DNA of 64,000 nucleotides from DATLMR01 sp964615905 (lineage in GTDB: Bacteria > Acidobacteriota > Blastocatellia > UBA7656): the NCBI GenBank assembly GCA_964615905.1, contig CAZTUB010000019.1:66427-130426 (forward strand), written 5' to 3'. Shown here piece after piece: positions 52,349 through 60,686 of the stretch (position 1 is the first letter of the stretch; every line of letters starts with the position of its first letter). The position numbers were made by a program, and so were the translations under genes. The notes below the pieces were generated by a model. The model was not told the DNA's origin. It searched no databases and saw only the letters and a list, made by a program, of their open reading frames with translations.

Positions 52349-52377
52349 CGAGCGCATGCGTTTGTATACGGACTAAG

Positions 52378-53145
52378 ATGATGAGAAAGCCGCTTATAGC
52401 TGGGAACTGGAAGATGTACAAGACCGTCCGAGAGGCGATGGACTTCGTGCAGGCGATAAGACCGCAGGTCGTGGCCGCCACTCACTGTGACATAGTGGTT
52501 GCGCCGCCTTTCACGGCGATAAAGCCTGTGGCCGACAGGCTTGAAGGCTCGAATATAGATACGTCCGCGCAGGACGTGGCCGCCGAAGCGGGGCCGGGGG
52601 CATTCACGGGAGAGGTCTCTGCGGCGATGATAAAAGAGGCCGGGGCCCGCTACGCGATCATAGGCCATTCGGAGCGGCGGCAATACTACGGCGAAACCGA
52701 CGAGACCGTGAATAAGAAGATTTCGGCGACGCTCGGCGCGGGCCTTTTGCCAATCGTGTGCGTCGGCGAGCGACTGGAAGAGCGAGACGCGGGCCGGGCC
52801 GAAGATGTCGTCAGCGAGCAATTAAGCGGCGGGCTTCGCAACTTGACAGTGGCGGATGCCTCCCTTATCATAATCGCTTACGAGCCCGTGTGGGCAATCG
52901 GCACAGGGCGTACCGCAACGCCTGAAACGGCCGAACAGATGCACGCTTTCATCCGGTCCCGCGTCCGGGAGATGTTTGGCGATAGGGTGGCAGGGGGAAT
53001 TCGCATCCTCTACGGCGGAAGCGTGAAGCCCGACAATATAGCGGCTTTGATGAGCGAGCCGGACATCGACGGCGCGCTGGTCGGCGGGGCCAGCCTTGAG
53101 GCAGATTCGTTTGCCAGGATCGTGAATTATAAAGAGAACAGGTAG
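52378..53145 (+). CDS. tpiA: Triosephosphate isomerase
   Basis: 255 aa, complete. GNWKMYKT (Lys), IIGHSERRQYYGE (His) and AYEPVWAIGTGRTATPE (catalytic Glu) are the active-site motifs, followed by ILYGGSVKPDN and ALVGGASL. It interconverts dihydroxyacetone phosphate and glyceraldehyde 3-phosphate. It follows the lipoprotein gene by 29 nt and precedes secG by 9 nt, a frequent arrangement. Confidence 0.96.
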   Translation: MMRKPLIAGNWKMYKTVREAMDFVQAIRPQVVAATHCDIVVAPPFTAIKPVADRLEGSNIDTSAQDVAAEAGPGAFTGEVSAAMIKEAGARYAIIGHSERRQYYGETDETVNKKISATLGAGLLPIVCVGERLEERDAGRAEDVVSEQLSGGLRNLTVADASLIIIAYEPVWAIGTGRTATPETAEQMHAFIRSRVREMFGDRVAGGIRILYGGSVKPDNIAALMSEPDIDGALVGGASLEADSFARIVNYKENR

Positions 53146-53154
53146 GACGTAAAA

Positions 53155-53613
53155 TTGATCGGTTACATATTGATGACGCTTTACATCATCTCGTGCTTCG
53201 TGCTGATAATCTTCGTGCTGTTGCAGCCGGGGAAATCGGACGCGGCAGCCGTGTTTGGTGGCGGCGGAAACTCATCCGCATTTGGCCCGCGCGGCACCCA
53301 GACGGTGCTTGCGAAGATAACTATCGGGGCCGCGATAATCTTTTTCCTCGTAGCCTTTCTGTTCTCTATCCCGAACCTTTTTGGAGAGCGGTCGCTCGGC
53401 GGCGGGCTTCCTGCGGACCCTGCGCCTGCGGCAACTACGCCTGCTCCGACAGATGTGACGCCGACGCCTCCGACGACTGAGACTCCGGCGGTGACACCTG
53501 CGCCGTCGCCGTCGCCGCAGGCAGGGGCGCAGCCAAGCCCCTCGGCTCCGAGGGTGACGCAGGGCAACAGGCAGGCAGCGCCTTCGCAGCCGTCGCCGAG
53601 CCCAAGGCAGTAG
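53155..53613 (+). CDS. secG: Protein-export membrane protein SecG
   Basis: 152 aa. Two helices (LMTLYIISCFVLIIFVLLQPGK at 4-25 and KITIGAAIIFFLVAFLFSI at 55-75) surround the GKSDAAAVFGGGGNSSAFGPRG loop, the SecG signature. SecG assists the SecYEG translocon. A Pro/Thr/Ala-rich tail of about 70 residues is an addition to the usual short form. TTG start at 53155, 9 nt after tpiA. Confidence 0.92.
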   Translation: MIGYILMTLYIISCFVLIIFVLLQPGKSDAAAVFGGGGNSSAFGPRGTQTVLAKITIGAAIIFFLVAFLFSIPNLFGERSLGGGLPADPAPAATTPAPTDVTPTPPTTETPAVTPAPSPSPQAGAQPSPSAPRVTQGNRQAAPSQPSPSPRQ

Positions 53614-53693
53614 CTTTCGAGTAGTTTACGAGCGCGGGCGGATACCCTTGATCTCCCGCCGGTTTCGAGTTTGACAATCTGTCTTCCTGAAGT

Positions 53694-53779
<86 letters not shown>

Positions 53780-53799
53780 TAATCTCTTACCTGTTGACG

Positions 53800-53828
53800 A
53801 GCCTGAACTCGCGAGTTCGGGCTTTTTC
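53800..53828 (+). terminator. intrinsic terminator after tRNA-Leu
   Basis: AGCCTGAACTC (53800-53810) pairs with GAGTTCGGGCT (53813-53823, one G:U), followed by TTTTTC. It lies 22 nt after the tRNA and ends its transcript. Confidence 0.8.
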
Positions 53829-53951
53829 ATCTAGATTTAACCCGCTGTCCGCCATCGGTTGCATCAATAATCTTTCCAGCGGGCATGACCCGTTTGGACG
53901 GGCTCTCAGGCTCATTTAACCCACTTTTTAACTCCAATAGCTTCCTGAGGT

Positions 53952-54902
53952 TCAAGGGTTGACGAAGAACACGTCCCAGGCCCACCTGCCTAGATGTGCC
54001 CCCTGTGAGTCGTAGACTTTGGCCCTATACTTGAACCAGTTTCCGTGCTCATCGCGCTTCTTCTTCTCCTTGAAGCTCAGATCAAATCTAATGACCCCCA
54101 GATAAGGGAGAGTGAATAACTCTTCAGCCTCAGACACAGCATTGTGGTTTAGGTCCCGCCACAGTTTCAGAGAGGCGAAAACGGCATCGTTACTGTCGAT
54201 CGCCTCATCCCCGTTGCCGCCGCTCGTCGGCTTATCAAATTCGGCCAGAGCAAGAAACCCGTGCGGCTGCGCTGCTGCGGGCTGCGGCGTGTAATTGCCA
54301 AACAGCTCCGTGCCGTTGTCGATAGTCCCATTCCGGTTGCGGTCAAGGACCAGGAAAGCGTCGTCCGAATTGGCTATTGTCCAGCCGATTCGCTCGGCAT
54401 TCCCGTTCGGCCTCAGGTCGAAATTCACGCCATCCGCCGCGTCGGTCAAGGCGAACCCATTGCCTAGGGTGTCTACCAGAATTGGGCTGCCGGGCGGGCA
54501 TTCCAGTACAGGGTCATTAGGGTCGAAATTGCCTCCCGATCCGAAGTCCGTCTCACACCCGCCTCCCGCACCAGGGCAGAAAGAGATTGAGGCACAGGTC
54601 TTACAGTCACACCTCAAGAAGGTTGGAGTGCCTGTCTCAGGCATGCTGCACCTCCCCCTTTCCCAAAGGCATATGCAAGAGCCTGCGCCACAAGAATTAC
54701 AGAAGCCCAGGCAAAAGATCTCCTCGACTACACAGAAATTTGGCTCGAAACACCTTACAGGCGGGTTACAGCCATTAGCCGCTGTGCAGGCCTGAGCGGG
54801 CCGCACCTGTGAGGGCAGGAACATAAAAGTAACGCCTGCGATTAACATCACATAAAATACGGCGTCGACAAAGGTGCCTCTAAGTGGTTCCCTGGGGGCC
54901 AT
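53952..54902 (-). CDS. Cys-rich secreted protein with calcium-binding-like repeats
   Basis: 316 aa. A membrane helix near 12-30 acts as signal or anchor. Residues about 38-118 contain many cysteines (for example CNSCGAGSCICL, CETDFG) and likely form several disulfides. The next part has LVLDRNRNGTIDNGTELFGNYTP and GNGDEAIDSNDAVFASLKLWRDLNHN, two Asp/Asn-rich loops of the EF-hand or dockerin type that should bind calcium. The C-terminal WAWDVFFVNP region is unassigned. It is surface-exported and lies in the tRNA-Leu island. Function unknown. Confidence 0.78.
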   Translation of the reverse strand: MAPREPLRGTFVDAVFYVMLIAGVTFMFLPSQVRPAQACTAANGCNPPVRCFEPNFCVVEEIFCLGFCNSCGAGSCICLWERGRCSMPETGTPTFLRCDCKTCASISFCPGAGGGCETDFGSGGNFDPNDPVLECPPGSPILVDTLGNGFALTDAADGVNFDLRPNGNAERIGWTIANSDDAFLVLDRNRNGTIDNGTELFGNYTPQPAAAQPHGFLALAEFDKPTSGGNGDEAIDSNDAVFASLKLWRDLNHNAVSEAEELFTLPYLGVIRFDLSFKEKKKRDEHGNWFKYRAKVYDSQGAHLGRWAWDVFFVNP

Positions 54903-54969
54903 CTTTCACCTCCTAAAAGGCGTGACTCGAATAAAGAATAAATAACCGGTCTAGAGCCTGTTTGAAGAA

Positions 54970-55689
54970 CTAATACTGATTAGGTTTCTTGTTGTTCTCA
55001 GGGTCTTTCTCTCTGACAGGAAGAGATTTGAGATCATCATTCAAATCCTCCGGCACTTCCTTAAACTCTATGCTAACAGCTTCAATTCTAACTTCCGTGC
55101 CATCACGAAAGTGAACCACTGTCCGCAAAGGGGTAAACCCTGTTTTAGGAGAGTAACTCGTCTCCGACCATATCTCCGTGTTCTCGGGGTCGTTCGTTTC
55201 GGTCCGCCATACGTAGACTTTTAGCCCGGCAATCTCGTCAGTGCGAACAAACTGTGGGTTCTCCCTGAGGAATTTGTGGGACCTGAAATAGTCTAACATT
55301 CGCTGATCTGCCGAAGGGGAGACTGATCTGCGGCTATCTTGACCCGCCCCTCGCGAAACAACTCCCTCAGGGCCCGACGCATATACGTGCGTTTTCTTCT
55401 GGTCCTTTGGTAACTTACCTTCTGAGTCTGTAGGTGAGGAACTGTCTGTGTTGGGCCTACTGAACTCAAGCCTCCACTCATGATTTGCTTTCACGTATCT
55501 GGTGCGGTGCTCTAAAATTTTGGGAGTCCCGTCAGGGCTTACGTCGTAGCGCACATACTTCACGACATATGACTGTGCGGGCTCGATAACGTCGTCATCG
55601 CCAGAGTTGTTTTGAACCTGCGCTTGCGAAAAGACCAGAAGCCCGACCACGAAGACTATCCCGCATAGAGTCCTAAACACTTTTTTCAT
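54970..55689 (-). CDS. Secreted protein of unknown function
   Basis: 239 aa. The signal peptide ends near SQAQVQ. The mature part has VVKYVRYDVSPDGTPKILEHRTRYVKANHEWRLEFSRP and later YVWRTETNDPENTEIWSETSYSPKTGFTPLRTVVHFRDGTEVRIEAV. These look like a beta-sheet domain reminiscent of secreted lipoprotein-like or LolA-like folds, but I recognise no family. The composition is low in GC. It lies just upstream of the Cys-rich gene on the same strand, so the two may be cotranscribed. No ribosome-site anomaly is seen. Confidence 0.72.
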   Translation of the reverse strand: MKKVFRTLCGIVFVVGLLVFSQAQVQNNSGDDDVIEPAQSYVVKYVRYDVSPDGTPKILEHRTRYVKANHEWRLEFSRPNTDSSSPTDSEGKLPKDQKKTHVYASGPEGVVSRGAGQDSRRSVSPSADQRMLDYFRSHKFLRENPQFVRTDEIAGLKVYVWRTETNDPENTEIWSETSYSPKTGFTPLRTVVHFRDGTEVRIEAVSIEFKEVPEDLNDDLKSLPVREKDPENNKKPNQY

Positions 55690-55861
55690 ATTAAATGACT
55701 CCTAGGACCTGGGTTCTTGATCCACGGGCGTAACCAGACAGTTCGATATGTCGCGCTTATATCACCAAGCTCAATCCCCGTCAATAAAAAAATGTATGCA
55801 GGATTACTATAAGAGGCAGGGAATATGGGAGCCTTGGAACGGACACTGTGCAGAGAACCCG

Positions 55862-55904
55862 GCCGAAGTTGGCAGAATGATCCAGAGTCCCCCCTTCGGC
55901 ACCA
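55862..55904 (+). pseudogene. Degenerate tRNA-Leu remnant
   Basis: GCCGAAG (55862-55868) and CTTCGGCACCA (55894-55904) form the acceptor arm and CCA end, but only about 25 nt lie between. TTGGCAGA in between resembles the tRNA-Leu D-loop part TTGGTAGA. The anticodon and T-stem 5' arm are missing. It cannot be functional as a tRNA. Its last 20 nt belong to the distal copy of the 21-nt direct repeat. Confidence 0.6.
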
Positions 55905-55905
55905 T
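55885..55905. repeat. Direct repeat, tRNA-Leu 3' end (distal copy)
   Basis: The exact 21-nt copy of 53759-53779. The bases just outside the repeat differ (C versus A on the left, T versus C on the right), so the match ends sharply. Confidence 0.7.
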
Positions 55906-56000
55906 CTCTCTTTATCCTCGTAGCAAGAACATTCAATACATAAACTGATTTACAGGCTAAACTCTCGCACCAGTACATTTTACCGGAGGTGCGAAACCCA

Positions 56001-57149
56001 GTGAGCATAGCGACACGATCTCTGACGAATCTTCTTGCGGCGCTCCTTTTCGTCGTCGCCGCATCAGCCGTGTTCTCCATTTCAGCCCCGGCTCAAGAAG
56101 CGCCCCGCCGGGTCGTTGTCGAAGGGTCGAACGGCCAGTGGCATGTCGAGACGACCGACCGCGCGGGTGACGCGCGCATTGCGGAGTTTCTTGGACGCCC
56201 TGCTTTATGGCTCAAGAACAACACGCACGTTATCCGGTCCGGCATTGAATTCATCGACGGGACAATCGAGTTCGACGCTGCCCCGATGGATAAAGGCAAT
56301 TTTATCGGCATCCTCTTTCGTCGAGAATCCTTTCAGAATCAGGAGAACATATACCTGCGCGCTCACAGGTCAGGTCTTTATAACGCGGTTCAGTATGCGC
56401 CGCGCGTGAACGGCAGCTCTACCTGGCAGCTCTATCCTGAGTTCAACGCCACGGCCGACCTGCCAAGAAACCAGTGGACTCATGTTCGCGTTGAGGTTCG
56501 AGGGTCGCGGCTTGAGGTCTATCTGAGCAATAACCCCCAGCCGGTGCTGGTCGTCGCCCGGCTGCGCGGCAACCCTGAGAAAGGCGTGGTCTCTTTCTGG
56601 GGGCGAGTCAACGACCAGCCGACCGAGTGGGCCGCAGCCTTGTCGAATATCTCGATTCGCCCGGCCGCTCCTTTAAAGACGAATATGTCGCCGCGACCCG
56701 CGCCGCCCGCCGGAACGCTGGCCTCCTGGGAAGTGGCGGGTCCCGTGCAGAGCGAGAAGGGGGCCGTAACGTCTATTCCGCAGGCGAAACAGTGGCGCGC
56801 AGTCGAAGTCGAAGAGTCGGGGCTGGTGAATCTAAACCGCGCGCTCGGAAATGTTCGCGGCCGATGGACGGCATTTGCAAGGACGACCGTCAAGGCGACT
56901 CAGGCCCAGACCGCGTTGCTCGAATTAGGGTATTCGGATGACGTGACGGTCTTTCTCAACGGCGAGCCTGTCTACGCTGGCGTCAATGGATTTGAGAGCC
57001 GTCACCCGGAATACATGGGCTTCGTCAAACCCGAATACGAGAACGTCTTCTTAAAGCTCCGGCCTGGAGATAATGAGATTATACTCGCTGTGACAGACGA
57101 CCAGAGGTTCGGCTGGGGCTTTATCGCGCGGTTGAGAATAAAAGAGTAG
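56001..57149 (+). CDS. Secreted LamG/DUF1080-like protein
   Basis: About 382 aa from the GTG at 56001; an in-frame GTG at 55989 lies directly on the GGAGG. A signal peptide ends near SAPAQEA. The first half has GTIEFDAAPMDKGNFIGILFRRESF and WTHVRVEVRGSRLEVYLSN, the concanavalin-like fold of LamG/DUF1080 domains that often bind sugars or act near glycosidases. The second half has TVKATQAQTALLELGYSDDVTVFLNGEPVY, a beta-sandwich of galactose-binding type. Substrate is unknown. It ends about 17 nt before the converging permease gene. Confidence 0.8.
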   Translation: MSIATRSLTNLLAALLFVVAASAVFSISAPAQEAPRRVVVEGSNGQWHVETTDRAGDARIAEFLGRPALWLKNNTHVIRSGIEFIDGTIEFDAAPMDKGNFIGILFRRESFQNQENIYLRAHRSGLYNAVQYAPRVNGSSTWQLYPEFNATADLPRNQWTHVRVEVRGSRLEVYLSNNPQPVLVVARLRGNPEKGVVSFWGRVNDQPTEWAAALSNISIRPAAPLKTNMSPRPAPPAGTLASWEVAGPVQSEKGAVTSIPQAKQWRAVEVEESGLVNLNRALGNVRGRWTAFARTTVKATQAQTALLELGYSDDVTVFLNGEPVYAGVNGFESRHPEYMGFVKPEYENVFLKLRPGDNEIILAVTDDQRFGWGFIARLRIKE

Positions 57150-57166
57150 CTTCAATGATTGGCCAT

Positions 57167-59584
57167 TCAATCGTAATGAAGCACCTCGATGGGGTTTACC
57201 CGCGCCGCCTTCCGTGCCGGGATGAAACAGGCCAGCAGAGCCGTCCCGGTCAACAAGACCACTATGCTTGCGTACGTCGCCGGGTCGAAGGCGGTGACGC
57301 CGTAAAGCAGACTGGACATGAACCGGGAGAGGGTAAAGGCGGCGATTAAGCCTGTGCCTATCCCGACCATCGTCAGCCTTACGCCCTCGCTGAGCACCAT
57401 GCGCACTACCTGGCTTGGCTGTGCACCGAGCGCCATGCGAATGCCGATCTCGTGAGTGCGCTGCGCAATCGAATATGCCATCACACCATAAATTCCGACC
57501 GCCGCCAGCACCGCCGCCAGCGCCGCCAGCACCACGATCAAGGACATGCTGAGCCGTCGTTGAGCTAACGATTCGGAAATCACCTCGTCCATGGTTCTGA
57601 CCTGCGCAACAGGCATCTGGTCATCGACCTGCCTGATTTCGCTCTTGATCGCCGCCAGCAAACTCTTCGGGTCTGAGCCGGACCGCACGACGATAAAGCC
57701 GCCGCGCATAGCGTTGACGTAGGGGTTCTGGGGTATCGGGATATATATGGCCGGGTTGATTTCCGCATCGAGGCTTACGAACTTTGCGTTCCTTGCTACT
57801 CCGACGACCTCGCGCCATCTGTTTCCACCCGGAAATACCTGAATGAACTTCCCGACAGGATCTTCGCCGGGAAAGAACTTATCAGCCAGGGCCTGGTTTA
57901 TGACAATGACTTCGGGTGAGTCCTTGACGTCCCTCTCGGAAATATCTCGACCTCTGATAAAAGGGATGCCCATAGTCTTGAAATACCCTGGGCTCACGAT
58001 TATGGAGTCTGCGTTAGGCTCGTTGCCTGCCTCGACGGGTCTGCCCTTGATCGTAAAGCTGGTCCACGACGGGAGGCGAAAGATCGGGATTCTGTGGACA
58101 GCGCTCGCGGCCTCGACTCCCGGAATCGAGCCGACTCTTGCAAGCGCCTTCTCGAAAAAGACAGATTGCTTCTCTACGTCCGGGTACTTATTTTGAGAGA
58201 GGCTGACAGCCATCGAGAGAACCTGCTTCTGGTCAAATCCGGGATCGACTTGATTGATGGTGATAAAGCTTCTTACTAACAGCCCAGCCGCCACAAGCAG
58301 CACAAGGGCGAGCGACACTTCGGCCACGACCATCAACCGGAGCAAGCGGTGGTTTAAGACGCCACCCGCCGAACCCTTCCCACCCTCTTTTAGAGCCTCG
58401 CCAAAGTTCCTGTTTGAAGAGCGGATTGCTGGCAGGATTCCAAAGAGAAGGCCTGTCACGATTGACAGTATTAACGTGAAGCAGAGCACGGTGCCGTTTA
58501 TACCGATCTCGTCTGCGCGCGGGATGCTGCTCGCGCTTATGCCGATAATTGCCTCGACCCCCCAGCCTGCCAGAAAGAGCCCGCACATCCCTCCTATGAG
58601 GCTTAGCAGTAAACTCTCTGTGAGCAGTTGCCTGATTAGCCGTCGCCTGCTTGAGCCCAGGGCGGTGCGAATAGCAAATTCCTTGCGACGAGCGGCGGCC
58701 CGCACCAGTAACAGGTTGGCCACGTTTGTGCAGGCAATCAGCAGCACGCAGCAGACGGCCCCGACCAGCACAATCAATGTGGGCCTCACGCGTCCCACAA
58801 CCTGCTCTCGGAGCAGCGTAACCTGTGCCCCCCAGTTTGCATTGGTGACCGGGAACTCCTGTGCAGCCCTTGCCGAAATCGCCTCCAGTTCCGCGCCCGC
58901 TTCGGCCAGAGAGCGCCCGGACTTTAACCTCCCGATGACCCGTATTGACCGAGCCCCTCTTGCCAGCTCGTTCTTCTGCGGTATGAAGGGAACGTAGAGG
59001 TCAGTTTCAGGCAAAGGGTATGCGATCCCCTGCGCCAGCACGCCGACCACTGTGTAACGACCGCCGTCGACCCCTAAAGAGCGGCCGACGAGATCAGGGT
59101 CGGCGCCATAGCGCTGCCACAGTCTATAGCTCAGTATCGCCACAGGCTCGCTTCCGGGCTGCCCCTCGGCCTCCAGAAAATCTCGGCCCAAAACCGGTCT
59201 GGCCTTCAATAGCGCGAAGAGGTTCACGGAGACACGCGCGCCGTTCACACGCTCCGGCTCCGCCCCTTCCGTGATGTTGAAAGTCATATTCCTGGTGGCG
59301 CTGATCTCCTCGAAAGACTGGCTCTGCCCCCTCCAGTCCTCAAAGTCGGGGATAGAGGCTGGCTGCTGTTCGAGGTTGAGCGCCCCGTTCTTACCGGCAA
59401 TGACGACCAGCTCGTCGGACTTCTCGTAAGGTAGCGGAGACAATAAGACCGCATGTACTACGCTAAATATCGCGGTCGTCGCGCCGATGCCGAGCGCGAG
59501 CGTGAGTATAGAGACGACTGCGAAGAGCGGGCGCTTGGCTAGAAGTCTCGCGCTATAACGAATGTCTTTTAGAATAGATTCCAT
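57167..59584 (-). CDS. Orphan FtsX/MacB-like permease (ADOP type)
   Basis: 805 aa. MESILKDIRYSARLLAKRPLFAVVSILTLALGIGATTAIFSVVHAVLL is the typical acidobacterial duplicated orphan permease start. It has eight helices in two halves, each ending in an FtsX-type domain, with ILVGAVCCVLLIACTNVANLLLVRAAARRKEFAIRTALGSSRRR near 270-315 and AYSIAQRTHEIGIRMALGAQPSQVV near 690. MacB-like periplasmic domains lie between. No ATPase gene is adjacent, as usual for this group. It may act with a shared ATPase in lipoprotein or toxin export. Its 5' end lies 141 nt from the LysR gene. Confidence 0.88.
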   Translation of the reverse strand: MESILKDIRYSARLLAKRPLFAVVSILTLALGIGATTAIFSVVHAVLLSPLPYEKSDELVVIAGKNGALNLEQQPASIPDFEDWRGQSQSFEEISATRNMTFNITEGAEPERVNGARVSVNLFALLKARPVLGRDFLEAEGQPGSEPVAILSYRLWQRYGADPDLVGRSLGVDGGRYTVVGVLAQGIAYPLPETDLYVPFIPQKNELARGARSIRVIGRLKSGRSLAEAGAELEAISARAAQEFPVTNANWGAQVTLLREQVVGRVRPTLIVLVGAVCCVLLIACTNVANLLLVRAAARRKEFAIRTALGSSRRRLIRQLLTESLLLSLIGGMCGLFLAGWGVEAIIGISASSIPRADEIGINGTVLCFTLILSIVTGLLFGILPAIRSSNRNFGEALKEGGKGSAGGVLNHRLLRLMVVAEVSLALVLLVAAGLLVRSFITINQVDPGFDQKQVLSMAVSLSQNKYPDVEKQSVFFEKALARVGSIPGVEAASAVHRIPIFRLPSWTSFTIKGRPVEAGNEPNADSIIVSPGYFKTMGIPFIRGRDISERDVKDSPEVIVINQALADKFFPGEDPVGKFIQVFPGGNRWREVVGVARNAKFVSLDAEINPAIYIPIPQNPYVNAMRGGFIVVRSGSDPKSLLAAIKSEIRQVDDQMPVAQVRTMDEVISESLAQRRLSMSLIVVLAALAAVLAAVGIYGVMAYSIAQRTHEIGIRMALGAQPSQVVRMVLSEGVRLTMVGIGTGLIAAFTLSRFMSSLLYGVTAFDPATYASIVVLLTGTALLACFIPARKAARVNPIEVLHYD

Positions 59585-59660
59585 GAGCGGGCCTTTCCTC
59601 TTAAAAGCTTAAAGCGAGCCGGGCAACTGCCAGGAGTATAATTGCGCCCTCAGCTTTAAA

Positions 59661-59685
59661 CAAATTGATTGTTTTCCCAATTTTG
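59661..59685. promoter_or_regulatory. possible LysR operator
   Basis: CAAATTG (59661-59667) and CAATTTTG (59678-59685) form an imperfect inverted repeat around a T-N11-A-type core, the pattern bound by LysR proteins. It overlaps the -35 of the LysR gene and lies between divergent genes, so it may control both. Not tested. Confidence 0.4.
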
Positions 59686-59697
59686 ATGATTTATATT
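59669..59697 (+). promoter_or_regulatory. possible promoter of the LysR gene
   Basis: TTGTTT (59669-59674), 17 nt, then TATATT (59692-59697), about 29 nt before the ATG. The region is AT-rich. The -35 lies inside the possible operator, which fits autorepression. Confidence 0.4.
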
Positions 59698-59725
59698 CAT
59701 ACTAAATTTTAACGAAGGATTAGCC

Positions 59726-60649
59726 ATGGCGATTGAAGTGCGTCACTTGAAACTCATACGAGCGGTAGTCAAAGAAGGGGGGATCACGAGGGCTTGCAGT
59801 AAACTGCACTTGACCCAGTCGGCTCTCAGCCATCAACTGCGCTACATCGAGGACCAGCTTGGCACCCCTCTCTTTCTTCGGGTAAATAAGAAAATGGTGC
59901 TGACGCAGGCCGGAGAACGGTTGCTGGATTCAGCCCAGATAGTCCTGGATGAGTTGCGCCGCACGGAAGACGATATACGTGCAATGGCCTCAAATCGTGA
60001 AGGCATCCTGCGCATCAGCACAGAATGTTACACCTGTTATCATTGGCTCCCGCGCATACTCAAGCTATTCGGCCAGAGCTTTGCCGGGGTAGAAGTGCGA
60101 ATCGTCGCCGAGGCGACGAGGCGGCCGGTCGAGGCGCTTCTGGAAGGGAAGATAGACCTGGCCATCACCAGCGGCCACGTGCGGAACAGCAAGATGAGTT
60201 TCAAGCCGTTGTTTAAGGACGAGCTTGTGGTCGTCATGGCTGCTGACCACGAACTCGCTTCCCGGCCCTGGATCAGCGCACACGATTTCACCTCTCAACA
60301 CTTGATAACTTACGCCCTGCCGAAAGAGGAGCTGACCTTTTTTAAGAAGGTCTTGATACCCGCGGGAGTTTCTCCCAGGAAAATATCTCGCATCGAATTG
60401 ACGGAAGCGATAATAGAGATGGTCAAAGCGGGGCTTGGTATAACCGTGATGGCGCAGTGGGCGGTTGCACCGTATCTCGCTTCGGGCAGCCTGCGCGCGG
60501 TCCCTCTCACAAAGAGGGGGCAGCACCGCCAGTGGTATGGCGCAACGCTAAAGGCAGCGAAGGCTCCCGCCTATGTGAGCAAGTTTGTCGAGCTTGCGGG
60601 CAAGCTGAAGATGGACCCCGCGTTTGAGGTAGCCCGGAGGGGGAGTTGA
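59726..60649 (+). CDS. LysR-family transcriptional regulator, MetR-like
   Basis: 307 aa. The N-terminal winged helix is clear: VRHLKLIRAVVKEGGITRACSKLHLTQSALSHQLRYIEDQLGTPLFLR, with the SALSHQ recognition helix of MetR-type regulators. The C-terminal substrate-binding domain occupies 90-300. In enterobacteria MetR controls methionine genes with homocysteine as effector; that cannot be carried over here with confidence. It is divergent from the orphan permease and convergent with the TonB receptor. GAAGGA precedes the ATG. Confidence 0.9.
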   Translation: MAIEVRHLKLIRAVVKEGGITRACSKLHLTQSALSHQLRYIEDQLGTPLFLRVNKKMVLTQAGERLLDSAQIVLDELRRTEDDIRAMASNREGILRISTECYTCYHWLPRILKLFGQSFAGVEVRIVAEATRRPVEALLEGKIDLAITSGHVRNSKMSFKPLFKDELVVVMAADHELASRPWISAHDFTSQHLITYALPKEELTFFKKVLIPAGVSPRKISRIELTEAIIEMVKAGLGITVMAQWAVAPYLASGSLRAVPLTKRGQHRQWYGATLKAAKAPAYVSKFVELAGKLKMDPAFEVARRGS

Positions 60650-60671
60650 GACTCACTCCCCCTCGGTTTTT
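60637..60671. terminator. intrinsic terminator between LysR and TonB receptor genes
   Basis: GAGGGGGAGT (60637-60646) pairs with ACTCCCCCTC (60655-60664), then GGTTTTT. The LysR stop is in the loop. It ends the LysR transcript and may serve the converging receptor gene. Confidence 0.8.
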
Positions 60672-60686
60672 CTGTCACTGCTTCTC

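Larger units (their letters stand above)
53780..55884. mobile_element. Possible small genomic island downstream of tRNA-Leu
   Basis: About 2.1 kb between two copies of a tRNA-Leu 3' end. It contains two minus-strand secreted-protein genes, both visibly less GC-rich than their neighbours. There is no integrase, transposase or plasmid gene. The bounds fit an integrated or mobilised element, but the distal repeat is part of a tRNA-like remnant, which could also have arisen by tandem duplication. Treat as a hypothesis. Confidence 0.4.
55690..56000. other. 311-bp non-coding region with a tRNA-Leu remnant
   Basis: The region separates the island's secreted gene from the LamG-like gene. It has a tRNA-Leu-like remnant (55862-55904) and a low-GC stretch upstream. 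No coding frame is convincing. The promoters of the two flanking genes are not clear. Confidence 0.45.
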
